DNA of 64,000 bases from Nepenthes gracilis (lineage: Eukaryota > Streptophyta > Magnoliopsida > Caryophyllales > Nepenthaceae): contig BSYO01000014.1 of assembly GCA_033239525.1 (NCBI GenBank), positions 9,656,021-9,720,020 on the forward strand, written 5' to 3'. The position numbers and the translations under genes are program-made. Positions 1-10,040 of the stretch are shown piece after piece. Every line of letters begins with the position of its first letter. Positions within the stretch are counted from its first letter, which is position 1. The notes under the pieces are model-generated. The model worked only from the letters and a program-made list of their open reading frames with translations, was not told where the DNA came from and made no database searches.

Positions 1-1
1 A

Positions 2-388
2 AGCGGACCCTTGTACGGCTTGGACAACGAGCCAGTCCCCGTGCAAGGGATAGTTCTGCTGGAAGTCACTATGGGAACCCACCCGCGCTCCGTGACGCGA
101 GAGCTGGTGTTCCTCGTCGTTGACCTTCCATCCGTCTACAATGCTATATTGGGCAGACCCTTCCTAACTGCCTTCGAAGCTGTGACGTCTATCCCCACAC
201 TGAAGGTGAAATTTCCCACCCCCTGGGGCGTGGAAGAAGTCTCGGAGACCAAGAAATGGGACGGACGTGCTACCTGTCCCAGATCAACCCTGTGGCACCA
301 TGTTGCCCAGATGAAGACCTTGATCTCCGCGACTAGACCTCATTGCAACAGGCCCAATCCGGAGAGGAGACGGTGGCGATCCCACTGA
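2..388 (+). pseudogene. Element A protease, C-terminal part
   Basis: The translation contains LPSVYNAILGRPFLTAF at about residues 38-54. This is the conserved C-terminal block of Tat-clade aspartic proteases, and the same block is found in B (22117-22809) and C (54476-54772). The catalytic Asp-Gly motif would lie upstream of the window. After about base 240 the frame diverges from its homologues, and the correct reading continues in the frame that opens at 343, so at least one frameshift separates protease from RT. It would have processed the Gag-Pol polyprotein. Confidence 0.8.
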
Positions 389-1602
389 ACCCTTCCGAGC
401 CGGAACGGTGCAACAACATGGGGAGATCCCTCCAACCTGTGGAGCACGACAGATTGATTACCTTCCTTAGGGCTAACTCCGACGTGTTCGCGTGGGTCCC
501 CGTTGATATGCCCGGGATACCAACCGAGGTCATAGTCCACAAGCTGGGCCTTGACTCGAGCCGAAAGCCCGTTTAGTAGAAGCAGAGGAACCACTCCGTC
601 GAGAAGCTGATCTCCATCAGGGAAGAAGTGAAGAGGCTCTTGGACGCCGGATTCATCAGGGAAGTTCGGTACCCGGAGTGGCTGTCCAACGTCGTGCTGG
701 TAAAAAAGAGCAGCGGTAAGTGGCGGATGTGTGTCGACTTCACGGATGTGAACAAGGCCTGCCCTAAAGATAGCTTTCCGCTTCCCAGGATCGACCAGCT
801 CGTGGACTCCATGTCCGGGCACGAACTTTTGAGCTTCATGGACGCATACTCCGGGTACAACCAGATTCAGATGGACCAGGAGGACGAGGAGCACACCTCA
901 TTCATGACGGACCAGGGGATGTATTGCTACAAAATGATGCCCTTTGGTCTCAAGAATGCTGGCGCGACCTACCAGCGCCTTGTGAACAAGATGTTCGAAG
1001 CTCAGATCGGACGAAACGTGGAGGTGTACGTCAACGACATGCTTGTGAAAAGCAGAGTCACGAACAGCCACGTCAACGACCTAGATGAGACTTTTCAGGT
1101 CCTCCGACGGCATGTGATGAAGCTCAATCCTGCCAAGTGTGTGTTCGGAATGACCACAGGAAAGTTCCTAGGCTTCATAGTGTCCCAACGTGGCATAGAA
1201 GCCAACCCAGAGAAGATCAATGCCATCCTCAACCTGAACCCTCCGCGGACGATAAAAGAGGTACAGAAGCTGACCGGGCGAATAGCATCCCTCTCACGGT
1301 TCCTCATCAAGTCAGTAGAAAAATATTTGCCCTTCTTCAAGGCGCTAAGGGGCACCAAATTGCAGGGGTTCAAGTGGAGTGAGGAATGTGACGAAGCCTT
1401 CAGGGAACTGAAGACTTACCTCTCAAGCGCGCCGCTCTTAAGCTCGCAGCGCGAAGGGGAAGATCTCTACCTCTACTTGGCCACATTAGCAGCGGCCCTC
1501 AGCTCGGTGCTAGTTGCGGAGCATGAGGGCAGACAGCAGCCAGTGTACTACGTAAGCCGGGTGCTGACTGACGTGGAGGCCCGTTATCCGCACGTTGAGT
1601 AG
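343..1602 (+). pseudogene. Element A reverse transcriptase and RNase H (5' half)
   Basis: RT of the Ty3/gypsy type. Visible blocks are SNVVLVKKSSGKWRMCVDF, NKACPKDSFPLPRIDQLVDS, SFMDAYSGYNQI, MPFGLKNAGATYQRLVN and the active-site strand EVYVNDMLVKS at about 1021-1050. The usual Y-V-D-D box reads YVND, so the first catalytic Asp is Asn; GAC to AAC inside a former CpG would explain it. Two tandem TAG codons lie at 574-579 before the RT proper, and a TAG at 1600-1602 interrupts the classical RNase H, where the relatives B and C read a lysine codon. RNase H starts near 1460 (LYLYLATLAAALSSVLV). It would copy element RNA to DNA in a virus-like particle, but this copy cannot be active. Confidence 0.9.
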
Positions 1603-3120
1603 ATGGTGCTCGCGCTTGTCTATGCGGTGTGGAAACTGTGGCCCTATTTCCAGTCATACCGGATCGTTGTACTGACCGACCAGCCACTGAAGTTGATCTT
1701 GCAGAAGCTGGAGACGTCTGGCCGGCTGGTTAAGTGGGCCGTCGAGCTAGGAGAGTTCGACCTGGAGTTCCGGCCCCGACCAGCCGTGAAAGGACAGGCT
1801 CTGGCACACTTTATCGTCGAAGCGGTGACGCCTGCGCAAGAAGAAGATAGCAACCAAGGAAGTATGATAGAAGGCGATCCCGCTGCGTGGACCCTGAACG
1901 TAGACGGATCATCTACCCAGGCAGGCAGTGGAGCTGGCGTCGTGCTAAGGACACCCGATGGCATGGAAATTGCATACTCCCTCACGCTGGCCTTCCCGGC
2001 CACTAACAATGTAGCGGAGTACGAGGCCCTTCTTGCAGGCCTACGACTGGCGAAGGAGTGTTCCGCGCGGTCATTGGTCGTGCGCAGTGACTCTGAATTC
2101 ATGGTCAATCAGGTGAAGGGGAACTTTGACGCCTCGAACCCACAGCTTGTGAGGTACTTGACGAAAGTAAAGGCCCTGATCCCTGAGTTCGGTCGGTTCG
2201 AGATCGAACACATCCCGAGATTGGGCAACGAGGGCGCTGATCGACTGGCCCAGGACACGGCCGCCAGGATTGTGGAGCAGTACGTGAGGGAGCCCAGGGA
2301 AGTCCTGACCGCACCCAGCATCGACGCCGAAGACAAAGAAGTGCTACGGGTCGACACAGGAGACAACTGGATGACACTGTACGTGAGGTTCCTAACCGAG
2401 GGGACCATACCTGACGACATCAATGAGGCCAGGCGAATGAAGAAGACGGCAGGCTGGTACACGGTCCTAAATGAGAGGCTGTACAGGCGAGGATACTCCA
2501 CTCCCCTCCTGAAGTTCCTCACGCCAGAGGAAGCCGATTACGCGCTAGCAGAAGTGCACCTGGGACTGTGTGGCTCACACATCGGCGGAAAGAACCTAGC
2601 GTTCAATGTTATGCGGCAAGGGTTCTATTGGCCCACCATGAAGCGAGACGCTATGAAATTCGTCCGAAAATACGAAAGTTGCCAAGTCCATGGCAATATG
2701 ACGCACCAGCCGTACACGGAGCTGCACTATCTCCAATCCCCATGGCCGTTTGCACAATGGGGGCTCGACATACTCGGACCCCTACCTATGGCTGCCGGAC
2801 AAAGAAAATTCTTGATTGTCGGCATCGACTACTTTACCAAGTGGGTGGAAGCCGTCCCTCTCGCCAAAATCACAGAGCAGAATGCGACGGAGTTCCTCCG
2901 TCAAGGCATCGTTTGCCTCTTTGGGATCCCTGAGGTCGTAGTAACCGATAATGGAACCCAGTTCACCGGCAAGCGCTTTACAAAGTACTGTCGCGACCTT
3001 CGCATCAAGCTGGTACATACATCCGTGGCGCACCCTCAGGCAAACGGACAGGTCGAGGTCACCAACCGCACGTTGCTGCACGGATTAAAAACCTGGTCGG
3101 AAGACGCAGGGGGCTCCTGA
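1603..3120 (+). pseudogene. Element A RNase H end, archaeal-type RNase H and integrase core
   Basis: A 505-residue open stretch in frame with the RT. The end of the classical RNase H/connection region (LTDQPLKLILQKL) is followed by a second RNase H at about 1890-2280. This has VDGSS, NNVAEYEALLAGLRLA, VRSDSEFMVNQV and GNEGADRLA, so the acidic residues D, E, D, D are all present. Integrase follows: an HHCC finger (HLGLCGSHIGG, then YESCQVHGN, where the first Cys of CxxC has become Tyr) and a DDE core with all three residues (GLDILGP, TDNGTQF, GQVEVTN). A TGA at 3118-3120 ends the frame where relatives read Trp. The aRNH is diagnostic of the Tat clade. Confidence 0.92.
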
Positions 3121-3603
3121 ATCGAGGAGCTACCGTCCGTGCTATGGTCGTATTGAACAATTGTGAGAGAGCCGACAAGGGAGACGCTCTTTAACCTTTG
3201 CTTTGGGGCTGAGGCTGCGGTGCCCGTAGAGGTGGGAATGCCAAGCCTGCGGATCGAATGCTCCGACTCAGCCACCAACGAACAAAGGCTCCAGGAAAGT
3301 CTGGACCTGCTCTCAGAAGTTCGAGACGCCGCACGACTAAGAACCGCGGCCTATCAGCAGCGAGTCGCACGGTACTACAACAAACAGGTAAAGGCGCGCC
3401 CACTAAAAGTTGGAGATCTGGTCCTCCGGAGCGTAGAGGTGGCGGGAAAGATCGCAAACAGGAACAAACTCTCCCCCGGGTGGGAGGGGCCGTTCCTCGT
3501 CTCCGTAATCCTCTGGAGCCGAGCATACAAGCTACGCGCCCAGAACGGCAAACTGGTCCCGCGGACCGGGAACGCCGCCAACTTAAGGAAGTACTACCAG
3601 TGA
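3121..3603 (+). pseudogene. Element A integrase C-terminal domain
   Basis: Continuation of integrase after the TGA at 3118. ELPSVLWSY precedes a second TGA near 3155, and the frame then runs to the natural pol stop at 3601-3603. It holds the C-terminal DNA-binding/GPF-type domain: VARYYNKQVKARPLKVGDLVLRS is present (split here as ARYYNKQVKARPL and GDLVLRS), then NKLSPGWEGPFLV and a final LRKYYQ. B ends in KRYFQ and C in RCYFQ at the same place. No chromodomain follows, as expected for Tat and unlike element E. Confidence 0.88.
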
Positions 3604-3753
3604 TGTTACATCGACAAGGTAAGTCCCACACACATGCATCATAATGAATGCTTGGACATGAGCTTTATCTTTTGATTAGCATAATCACTCTTTCTATCAT
3701 CTTGCATATTCATTTGTGTGAGTTGATGACATGCATTGCATTCTTAAATCACA

Positions 3754-3791
3754 CGACCTAGACTGCCCCTAAGTCGGGAGGACGAGCGTCC
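3754..3791 (+). other. Element A paired hairpins H1 and H2 downstream of pol
   Basis: H1: CGAC (3754-3757) can pair with GTCG (3773-3776) around a conserved GACTGCCCCTAA core. H2: GGACG at 3780-3784 pairs with CGTCC at 3787-3791. The core ACCTAGACTGCCCCTAAGTC (3756-3775) is nearly identical in B, so this is a conserved post-pol block. The H2 stem sequence differs completely from the H2 of B, C and D, yet is fully complementary, which is the pattern expected if structure rather than sequence is kept. Function unknown. Confidence 0.6.
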
Positions 3792-4110
3792 GTCCATAAA
3801 ACCAGTCCTTGGCCCAACGCCAGACGGTCCAAAATCAACCCTCCCAGGACTCCGTCCCCACGCCAGATGGCCTGGGGACGGCTTTACGCATTATGGCTCC
3901 GCGCCAGTAGGCCCGAGCGGCCACCCAGAGATTAAGCTCCGTGCTAGACAGCCCGGATGCAGCCAGCCATAGGCTGGGACATCTCATCAAAAAGGACCCA
4001 GGCGGTCCATCAAACAGGCTTCACGCTGACGACCCAGGCGGTCAAAACATCAGGCCTGGGGGCTTCCCAAGTCCCCAATCTACGGCCGACAAAACCTTAG
4101 GGGGCAAGAA
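3792..4110 (+). repeat. Element A degenerate tandem/inverted-repeat array
   Basis: Successive units contain variants of CGCCAGAYGG, CCCAGGCGGTC and GGCCCGAGCGG, spaced roughly 35-45 bp apart. At least one unit is a clear inverted repeat: CCGTCCCCA at 3852-3860 and TGGGGACGG at 3873-3881. It occupies the same place as the tidy hairpin arrays of B (18781-19074) and C (58293-58590), directly after H1/H2. Units are too degraded to give a firm copy number. Confidence 0.55.
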
Positions 4111-4666
4111 TCGCAGGCGTGCGGCGACCTTCTCGAATAGAAGAGAGCACCCTCAGTCTACAATGGTCGTGGGCTAGGACCTCAACTTGGTGATTATAAC
4201 GCTTTGAGTAGGGGCGACACACCTTCCGCAATCATACGCGACCGAGTCCTAGACCTAGGAGTCCAGTTACCGTGGCCTGACAGCTGCGCTGACCCTCGTT
4301 GCGGCTCCAAGGGCTTGGCAACGACATCCGCTGTATCGGATCGAGCCCCCCAAACGCGTGAGCTGTGATGACATCCTCTTACGAAGGACGAGCACCACGC
4401 AAGAAGGCGCCTGGATAGGGCCTTAGCAGCGACGGCTCTAAAGAGCCTAGCACTCAAGCATGAGAAGCAGTCCAACAGATTATAGTAAACGAAGACTGCA
4501 AGCAACATCCCACGATGGAAAGAGCACAAGTGCAAAGAAGAGAAAGACACTTTTCATTCATATATGAGGAACAATTGCGATACAAGAACAAAAGGTGGTT
4601 AAACGACCAACACAAGGCGAGACTAATTCGGCGAACTAGACGGACCAGCCTCCTCATGAAAATCCT
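4111..4666. other. Element A spacer and antisense-gene 3' UTR
   Basis: No coding signal. The reverse complement near 4543-4560 reads ATATGAATGAAAAG, which could serve as a poly(A) signal (AATGAA) for the antisense gene that stops at 4667. The rest (4200-4480) is moderately GC-rich with no recognisable repeat. Confidence 0.4.
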
Positions 4667-6526
4667 TCAGGCGGGATGCCTCTTGTATCCTGGCGTTCCC
4701 CGGATGAAAAACTCCCCCAGGGACGTGGGGAGCCACCAGGGAGGCAATCCTGCGGCACTGGCGGATACCGTCCCAATCCGAGTCTCCAACGCCAGCCGTG
4801 CTTCCGGCGGAGAGAACTGGCCAACCATGTCTCTAGCCAACTGGGTAACGTGATCCTCCAAGGTGACGACTATGGCTTTCAGTTGCACCACTCTCTGCTG
4901 CAGGCACCCGTTCTCCTCTCTGAGAGATGCAAATTGGGCCCTTCCATTGAAGATGGCCTGCTGCAAATACCCGTGAAGGAGGGCGGACAACACATCAAAA
5001 GGGTCGACCTCACCTGAAGCCAGCGTAAGAAGCAACGTCAAAAACACTTCCAAAGCCTGTAACGGTAAGGAAAGGCCAGATAGAAACAGCCGTACCTGAG
5101 CTGGAGTAGCACTGGGAGAGCGCGCAAGATCACCCGAAAGGGCCTCTCCTTGGGGCTCTGCTCCCTCGCCTGCTGGAGGCAGGCTGGCTGGAAGGGCAGC
5201 GGCCGTAGGAACACTCGGCGGCTCCTGCCTCGAGGACGTCCTGGCTTCCCCTTCGTCGGCCTGAACCGGATCAGCAGCGAGCGCGTCACCATCCTCTGTA
5301 GACGTGGCCAAGCCTTTGGGGAGCCTGTATTTCGAAATGGGCTCCACAAAGATCGCTAACTACTCCACAGGCCCCCTGGCCTCCGATACTGGCTCAGGCG
5401 CAGCAGCAAACGGCCCCTATGGGCCCTCAAGAACGATGACATAGTCCGTCGCCTCTGCAGTAGAGCAAGCGGGTGGATTCCTAGTGGGTAGAGACTCCAC
5501 CTCGCAGACTTCGCCAGCGATTAGTCCCGCGACAGAAGTCGACAACGGTTCGGCGGTTTCCCCCTGGCGACCCGCGCTCACAGGCCTCTTCGAAGCCGAA
5601 CTTCCTCCCACAACAGAAGAACCGGTGATCCGTCTCCTGGACCTTCTCGTAGAAGTCCCCTCGGCTTCCCTTAGCCTCTTAAGGGCGGCCTCGTCCTCAT
5701 CGTCGTCCGTCGACGACTCCAGCAATGAGCAGCTTTCCTCCTCGATCCCCCCGGACGGTGGAGGACCGGCTGTATCTCCAGGACCTTCCTTACCTGGTCT
5801 AGCGATCGCCATCCCGAATGAGATCCCCATTTGTTGGCCTCGAACGTGATGGAGGTAAGGAAGTAACCCTGAATCGAGAACTTCGCCTCTTCAGACTTGA
5901 TAGTAGATATCAGCTTCTCTGACTCTGCGGCGTCCTCAGTAGTTGGCTTCTCATGAAAATACTCTGAAATTGGGCCCCACACTCTCGGGAGCTCAGAGTC
6001 AAGGGGCTCCTGCAAAAAGAAGAAGCGCTCCTTCCAGCCCTTCACCGAGTCAGGGTTGGTGCCGCGAAAGCGAAACCCCGCCTTAGGAGACATCAACACC
6101 CAATCCTCCGACTCCGTGAACCAAAAGATTAATCTCGCTGCCTTGGCATCAAAAGAGCCACCGTGAAGGATGGCAAAAATGCACAAGGATACCAGATAGC
6201 GTAGGGCATTGGGGTGCAGCCTTGCCATCGGAACTCCTAGCGCGTCCACCACCGCATACAGCGTGCAATGCGTCGGGTAACGAAGCCCCCCCTCAGATAG
6301 TGCTCGTACACCGTAATGAAGCCCGCTGGGGGGCGTTGGCTCTGCCAAGTGCGTCAGGAGCGCGGTAGCTCCAATCGCTGGGAAGGCCATAATCGACCAT
6401 GAGAGAAGCAATGTTTCCAGCGGTCAAAACGGACTTGGTGTTATGAACACGATGACGTGCGGCTCTGGGAGCCTGGGAAGAAGAAGAGCTTTCTCTCTTT
6501 ATCGCCATTTCTCTCTCAGAAGACAC
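4667..6526 (-). pseudogene. Element A antisense gene 1 (Transposase_28-like, coiled coil)
   Basis: Reads from 6526 or 6508 (MAIKRESSSSSQ) leftwards. The N-terminal domain is in two frames joined by a frameshift near 6400: SLMVDYGLPSDW, then GLHYGVRALSEGGLRYP, RLHPNALRYLVSLCIF and SPKAGFRFRG. This matches the pattern of plant 'putative gypsy-type transposon' proteins (Pfam Transposase_28) and the equivalent genes of B, C and D. A second frame change near 5830 leads into an acidic/Ser-rich linker (LLESSTDDDEDEAALKRL) and a C-terminal segment (4667-5347) with a coiled coil (SLREENGCLQQRVVQLKAIV). A GT donor at 5095 (CAG/GTACGG) sits where B, C and D have an intron, but here the frame stays open without splicing, so the intron is uncertain. 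Role unknown. Confidence 0.75.
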
Positions 6527-6576
6527 AAGTATGTTGCAGGGAAAGTTACAGCAGAAGAAAGAAGGCGAACCCCGAT

Positions 6577-6650
6577 TGGTTTAAATAGGCAATGGAAAGG
6601 CAGAAGGCGGGAAACCAAAACGGCACCGCCACGGGCGATCAGGACACGTG
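6577..6650 (-). promoter_or_regulatory. Element A antisense gene 1 promoter: CACGTG and TATA
   Basis: On the minus strand a G-box/ABRE core CACGTG (6645-6650) is followed about 60 bp later by GCCTATTTAAACC (about 6577-6590), about 70 bp before the ATG at 6508. The same TATA string recurs before antisense gene 2 at 7748-7760, and a CACGTG sits 140-230 bp before the antisense ATG in B, C and D. Confidence 0.5.
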
Positions 6651-6949
6651 TTAGCTTCGCAACGCATCGCAAGATCCGAAATCGTCAATAATCATGGCCA
6701 AACGCCAGACTGACAAGCGCGTCCCTTTAGCCAACTGGCGAGGATCCACGCTGGCGCCGGCACCTTAAATAAAGGCTCACGATAGTAGAGCCCATGAAGA
6801 AGCGCACGGTAGCATAAAACCGGAAAACCAATCGAGAAGCAGGAAATACGGAAGGCAAAGCGGTGCGACAAAATAACGACTTCTATTATATCGACAAATC
6901 TCGTTACAATGGTTACAAAAAAAAGAGAGCGCGACGATGACGAAGACAG

Positions 6950-7655
6950 CTAATGGTCCCAGTGGCCAGTGGAAGAGCTTTGGACATGATAGTCCACCAA
7001 CTGATCTCGAGTTCTGGCGAGCGAGTTGCGAGGATCTAGAACACCCACGCGGAAGCTTGGATCCTCCAGCGAGGCCAGCCTTCGGCAAAGCCTGACGGCG
7101 TCAAAGTAAGTCTGCTCCAAGACAGGGTTCACTCCCTCTGGCCGAAGCCTCATCCTCAGCTCCGATCGAAGCCCGGCGACCTCAGCCTCATGTCGTTTCT
7201 TGAGTCGCTCGATCTCTTCTTCAAGCGCCAATGCGCAGGCCTACGCATCCACATCGGCGCCAACGAGGCGAGTGATCCTGGCCTCCGCCCGCAGCCCAGC
7301 GACCTCAGCCTCGTGTTGCCGCTTGAGTCGCTCGACCTCTCCTTCGAGGGCCAATATGCAGGCTTGCGCCCCCGCATTGGCACAAACTGATGTGTGGCCC
7401 TGGCCTCCGACTCGGCCCAAGTGCTTTCCAAGTGTGCAACACGAGCCCTTAACCACTCCACGTCAGCCCGCAACCGCCCCCGGCGTGGCTGGACCCTCTC
7501 GAAGCCCGGAGGCGCTCCTCGACTCTGAGAGGGACCCGCAATCGTGGCTTCAGAACGAGCCCCCCTGAGGTGCCGGCTCCTAAAATCACGGGAGTGTGAG
7601 AGCCAAACTCAGACTCGTCAGAAGAGCGTTCCGTGTCGCTAGAGGTATCTTCCAT
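6950..7655 (-). pseudogene. Element A antisense gene 2 (coiled coil, paralogue of gene 1 C-terminus)
   Basis: Begins at 7655 with an acidic N-terminus (MEDTSSDTERSSDESEFGS), then has frame changes near 7450-7480 and an in-frame stop near 7241. The C-terminal part is a heptad-rich helix (LEEEIERLKKRHEAEVAGLR) followed by RLCRRLASLEDPSFRVGV and RDQLVDYH. That tail aligns in pattern with the end of the B antisense protein (IGRRVARLIAPDFPVEF, KEDLVGEP), so this looks like a duplicated, N-terminally shortened version of the antisense gene. A likely 3' end lies near 6880-6910, where the reverse complement is AT-rich. B and C show no equivalent second gene. Function unknown. Confidence 0.6.
7149..7394 (-). 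repeat. In-frame 123-bp duplication in antisense gene 2
   Basis: GCGACCTCAGCCTC occurs at 7176 and again at 7299, and the flanks match over the whole 123-bp period (41 codons). The repeat unit encodes the heptad segment E-(V/I)-ERLK-(R/K)-(Q/R)-HEAEVAGLR, so the coiled coil is lengthened without changing frame. Confidence 0.7.
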
Positions 7656-7747
7656 TGATTTCGTAGCAAGAAGACATGCATACGAAGAACAAACTGCCAG
7701 TAAACGTGCAAATACAAAGGAGTGCCGGGTTTCAGGAGAAAACAGCG

Positions 7748-7835
7748 TGTTTAAATAGGCGAGTTTTCTCCTGAAGAGGCGGCAACTCCAAAAGACAGGA
7801 AGCATTAAGGCGTGACCAGTGGGGGTTTTACACGT
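7748..7835 (-). promoter_or_regulatory. Element A antisense gene 2 promoter: CACGTG and TATA
   Basis: Reverse complement reads GCCTATTTAAACACG at about 7748-7760, with CACGTG at 7830-7835 about 75 bp further upstream. The arrangement copies the promoter of antisense gene 1. Confidence 0.45.
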
Positions 7836-8039
7836 GGAGGGCTCATAAAACCTCGCGCGTTTCCAGGGCGAGGCTCCCCAACATGATGTATCCTGACCGT
7901 GCAGGAATTAAATGCGTCGGTCACCCTAGGAGACGCGACCGTTGACAGAGACTCCACGAGCTCCCACAGAGTTACACGCAGATCTCCAGGGCAGAACGCC
8001 TGGCAACGAAAAAGAGTATGAACACAAACAAGACGAAAA

Positions 8040-8750
8040 TGAAGGCAAAAAGGGGCTATTTCTTTTATTAATCAATGCTTTCTTACAAAGTACAAAGTCT
8101 ACAACAATAAGGCTGCGAGAAAGACAAAGGAAGACAACGGTGCGAAGCCCCGTATGCTCCTGTACTATGTCCCAGATGAGCTGGGCGAACGTGATTTGCA
8201 TTAGATCCCCACGGCCGGAGCCGTCAGTGGTTCACCGAGCGGACTGGTTTGGAGGCACAGAGCATCCCCTGGTGGAAGTCGCCAGAGTCCAATCCACCAG
8301 GGTGCGGGAAGCACCGAGGCCAGGAAAGCACTCGGAGGAAGTAGGGTGAGAAACCCAGCTTCCACGGAGGGCTACTGACCTCGAGATCCCCCCATGGTTG
8401 GTGCTCTAGCCCAACTAACAGGGAGATCACGAGCGGCAGCACCTGCGGACAGATGAACATACCCGCAGGGATGCCGCCGAGACTCTACCCCGCGTTCAGG
8501 CGAGCCATGGCCACGGGAGGATACGCGGCGACAACAGAATGGCCGAGCCACTCTTGCTAGCAAAGAAGGCAAATTGCAGGATGAGGGTTACGACAGTCTT
8601 CATCAAGAGCTTCAAACATTCGGCTGATCCATCCAACTCCTTCTTGGACGCCCGCCAAGAGCGGGGAAAGCCAGAGTCTTCTCATTACCTCTCTGCTGGT
8701 TGCTCGGGGATGAACTCCACTTGCTTGAGATCCCCTCCTATTTATGGGCA
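8040..8750 (-). other. Element A possible third antisense transcription unit
   Basis: A TATA-like CCCATAAATAGG (reverse complement of about 8737-8749) and an AT-rich, poly(A)-like end near 8060-8075 (reverse complement ATTAATAAAAG) bracket about 650 bp. The only frames inside are short (for example 8557-8685 from an ATG at 8685) and show no recognisable domain. It may be a decayed gene or a non-coding leader. The stretches 7870-8040 and 8750-9020 show nothing else. Confidence 0.25.
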
Positions 8751-9020
8751 AGGTGCAGACCATCCTCTTGCCCGATGAGACACGGCATCCAGCGAGGGTC
8801 TTTCATGGAACAGGGGAGACCGCTGGTCAGACACAACCCAAGGCGCACGAATCTCGCCCGGTAAAATGACAAGCCATGGCAGCGCTTGAAAAGCCTGCCC
8901 TGGCACCTGGGGAAGGTGTGAACTCAGAAAACGACGAAGGGTAACACAGCACGAGGAAGGGCGTGAAAATTACGGAATGGGCCCAAGAGACATGCCAGGC
9001 CCCACCACTGGCCGGCCCAG

Positions 9021-9034
9021 GCATGGGGGGCTAG
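9021..9034 (+). other. Element A polypurine tract
   Basis: GCATGGGGGGCTAG abuts the LTR start. The identical string precedes the 3' LTR of C and, on the minus strand, of B; D has a one-base variant. It primes plus-strand DNA synthesis. Confidence 0.85.
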
Positions 9035-10040
9035 TGTTGGGTCCCATGTCCTCGCCCATGAAGAATTGCCAAGCCCATGAAGGAATCCGCGGCCCGCGAA
9101 GAGGTCCAGAAGCTCGAGAGAAACGGTCAGCCCAACCCAATGGTCGAAAGGCGCGAACCCATGCTGGCAGAAGACTGCGGTGCCCTACAACGCATTTAAT
9201 GCGTCGCCGGGAAACAGGCAAAAAAGGCGGAAAGGCTAGCCAATAGAGGAGTGGCTGGAGTAGAGCCAACGACTCCCGCTGCCGTCTGCAGGCAGCCAAC
9301 CAACCCCCGCTCAGGAGGAAATCGGGCGTGGCCGGCAACGCTCAGAAGCGTGCCATCCATGGCAAAAGGACAACCGGCGTGACTGGCGGTCCACAACAGT
9401 GACCAGCGGCGCAGTAGCCCTCGCAACGGGCATTTTGGCGCCGAAGAGTCCAACGGGGCAAGGCCTATAAGAGCCCTCGCGCCCTGCAGATAAGGGATCT
9501 TCTTCCTCTTCAATCTCTTTTTCTCCTTCTTTTAGTTGAATACTGATCCCGAATCAAACTCAACCAGCTCTGAGCTTCCTTCTTCTCCTCTTATCTCCAA
9601 GAAAGGGACAAACGGGAACTGAGTATAAACTTACTTTCGGCCGTCAATAGCAAGCTCACGATTACTCATCCTACGTCTACTCAGACTACGGGAAAGTCAG
9701 CCACCATTGCGGTGCATCAAGGGAGTCAGGCCTCCCACAACCTGCTCACCACACTCTCCATACCATAACATGAGCATCTCTTACACTTTCACAGTATACA
9801 TCCGCGCACCGCTCTTAGCGTGCGCTATTTTCGTTCATTGCGGGAATTTGCTGACTTGAGCGTCGGAGTGGCTTCGGTGGGAGAAATCCTGCCGGACCCC
9901 TGACCTCTTGTTTGTTGTTTGTGTTGTGCAGGTCCTGGTTCATAGAGACGGAGACCGGACCCTTCGATCGACGCCGCCGCGTGCCAAGGAATCCGAAGGC
10001 TCCTTAATCCGTACGATAACCGCGGACCTGAGACGCAACA
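9035..10040 (+). repeat. Element A 3' LTR
   Basis: 1006 bp bounded by TGTTG...CAACA, a perfect 5-bp terminal inverted repeat, directly after the polypurine tract. A TATA-like CTATAAGAG lies at 9465-9473. The U5 side holds GCGTCGGAGTGGCTTCGGTG (9860-9879), a block shared in recognisable form with B, C and F. It ends against AT-rich DNA. No 5' LTR is in the window for dating. Confidence 0.85.
9465..9473 (+). promoter_or_regulatory. Element A LTR TATA box
   Basis: CTATAAGAG followed by GC-rich sequence, in the middle of the LTR where the U3/R boundary is expected. It would direct full-length sense transcription, although this is the 3' copy. Confidence 0.5.

Larger units (their letters stand above)
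1..10040 (+). mobile_element. Element A: Tat-lineage Ty3/gypsy retrotransposon, 5' end outside window
   Basis: The window opens inside the protease of a plus-strand Ty3/gypsy element and runs through RT, RNase H, a second archaeal-type RNase H and integrase to a polypurine tract (9021-9034) and a 3' LTR (9035-10040). The order PR-RT-RH-aRH-INT and the antisense genes between pol and the 3' LTR are typical of the plant Tat clade (Ogre/Retand/Grande relatives). Gag, primer-binding site and 5' LTR lie upstream of base 1, so the TSD cannot be checked; the 5 bases after the LTR are ATTTT. Unlike B and C it carries at least two antisense genes, and its LTR lacks the GACGGTCAA motif pairs seen in B and C. 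Pol has frameshifts, stops and a changed RT active site, so this copy is dead. Confidence 0.93.
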
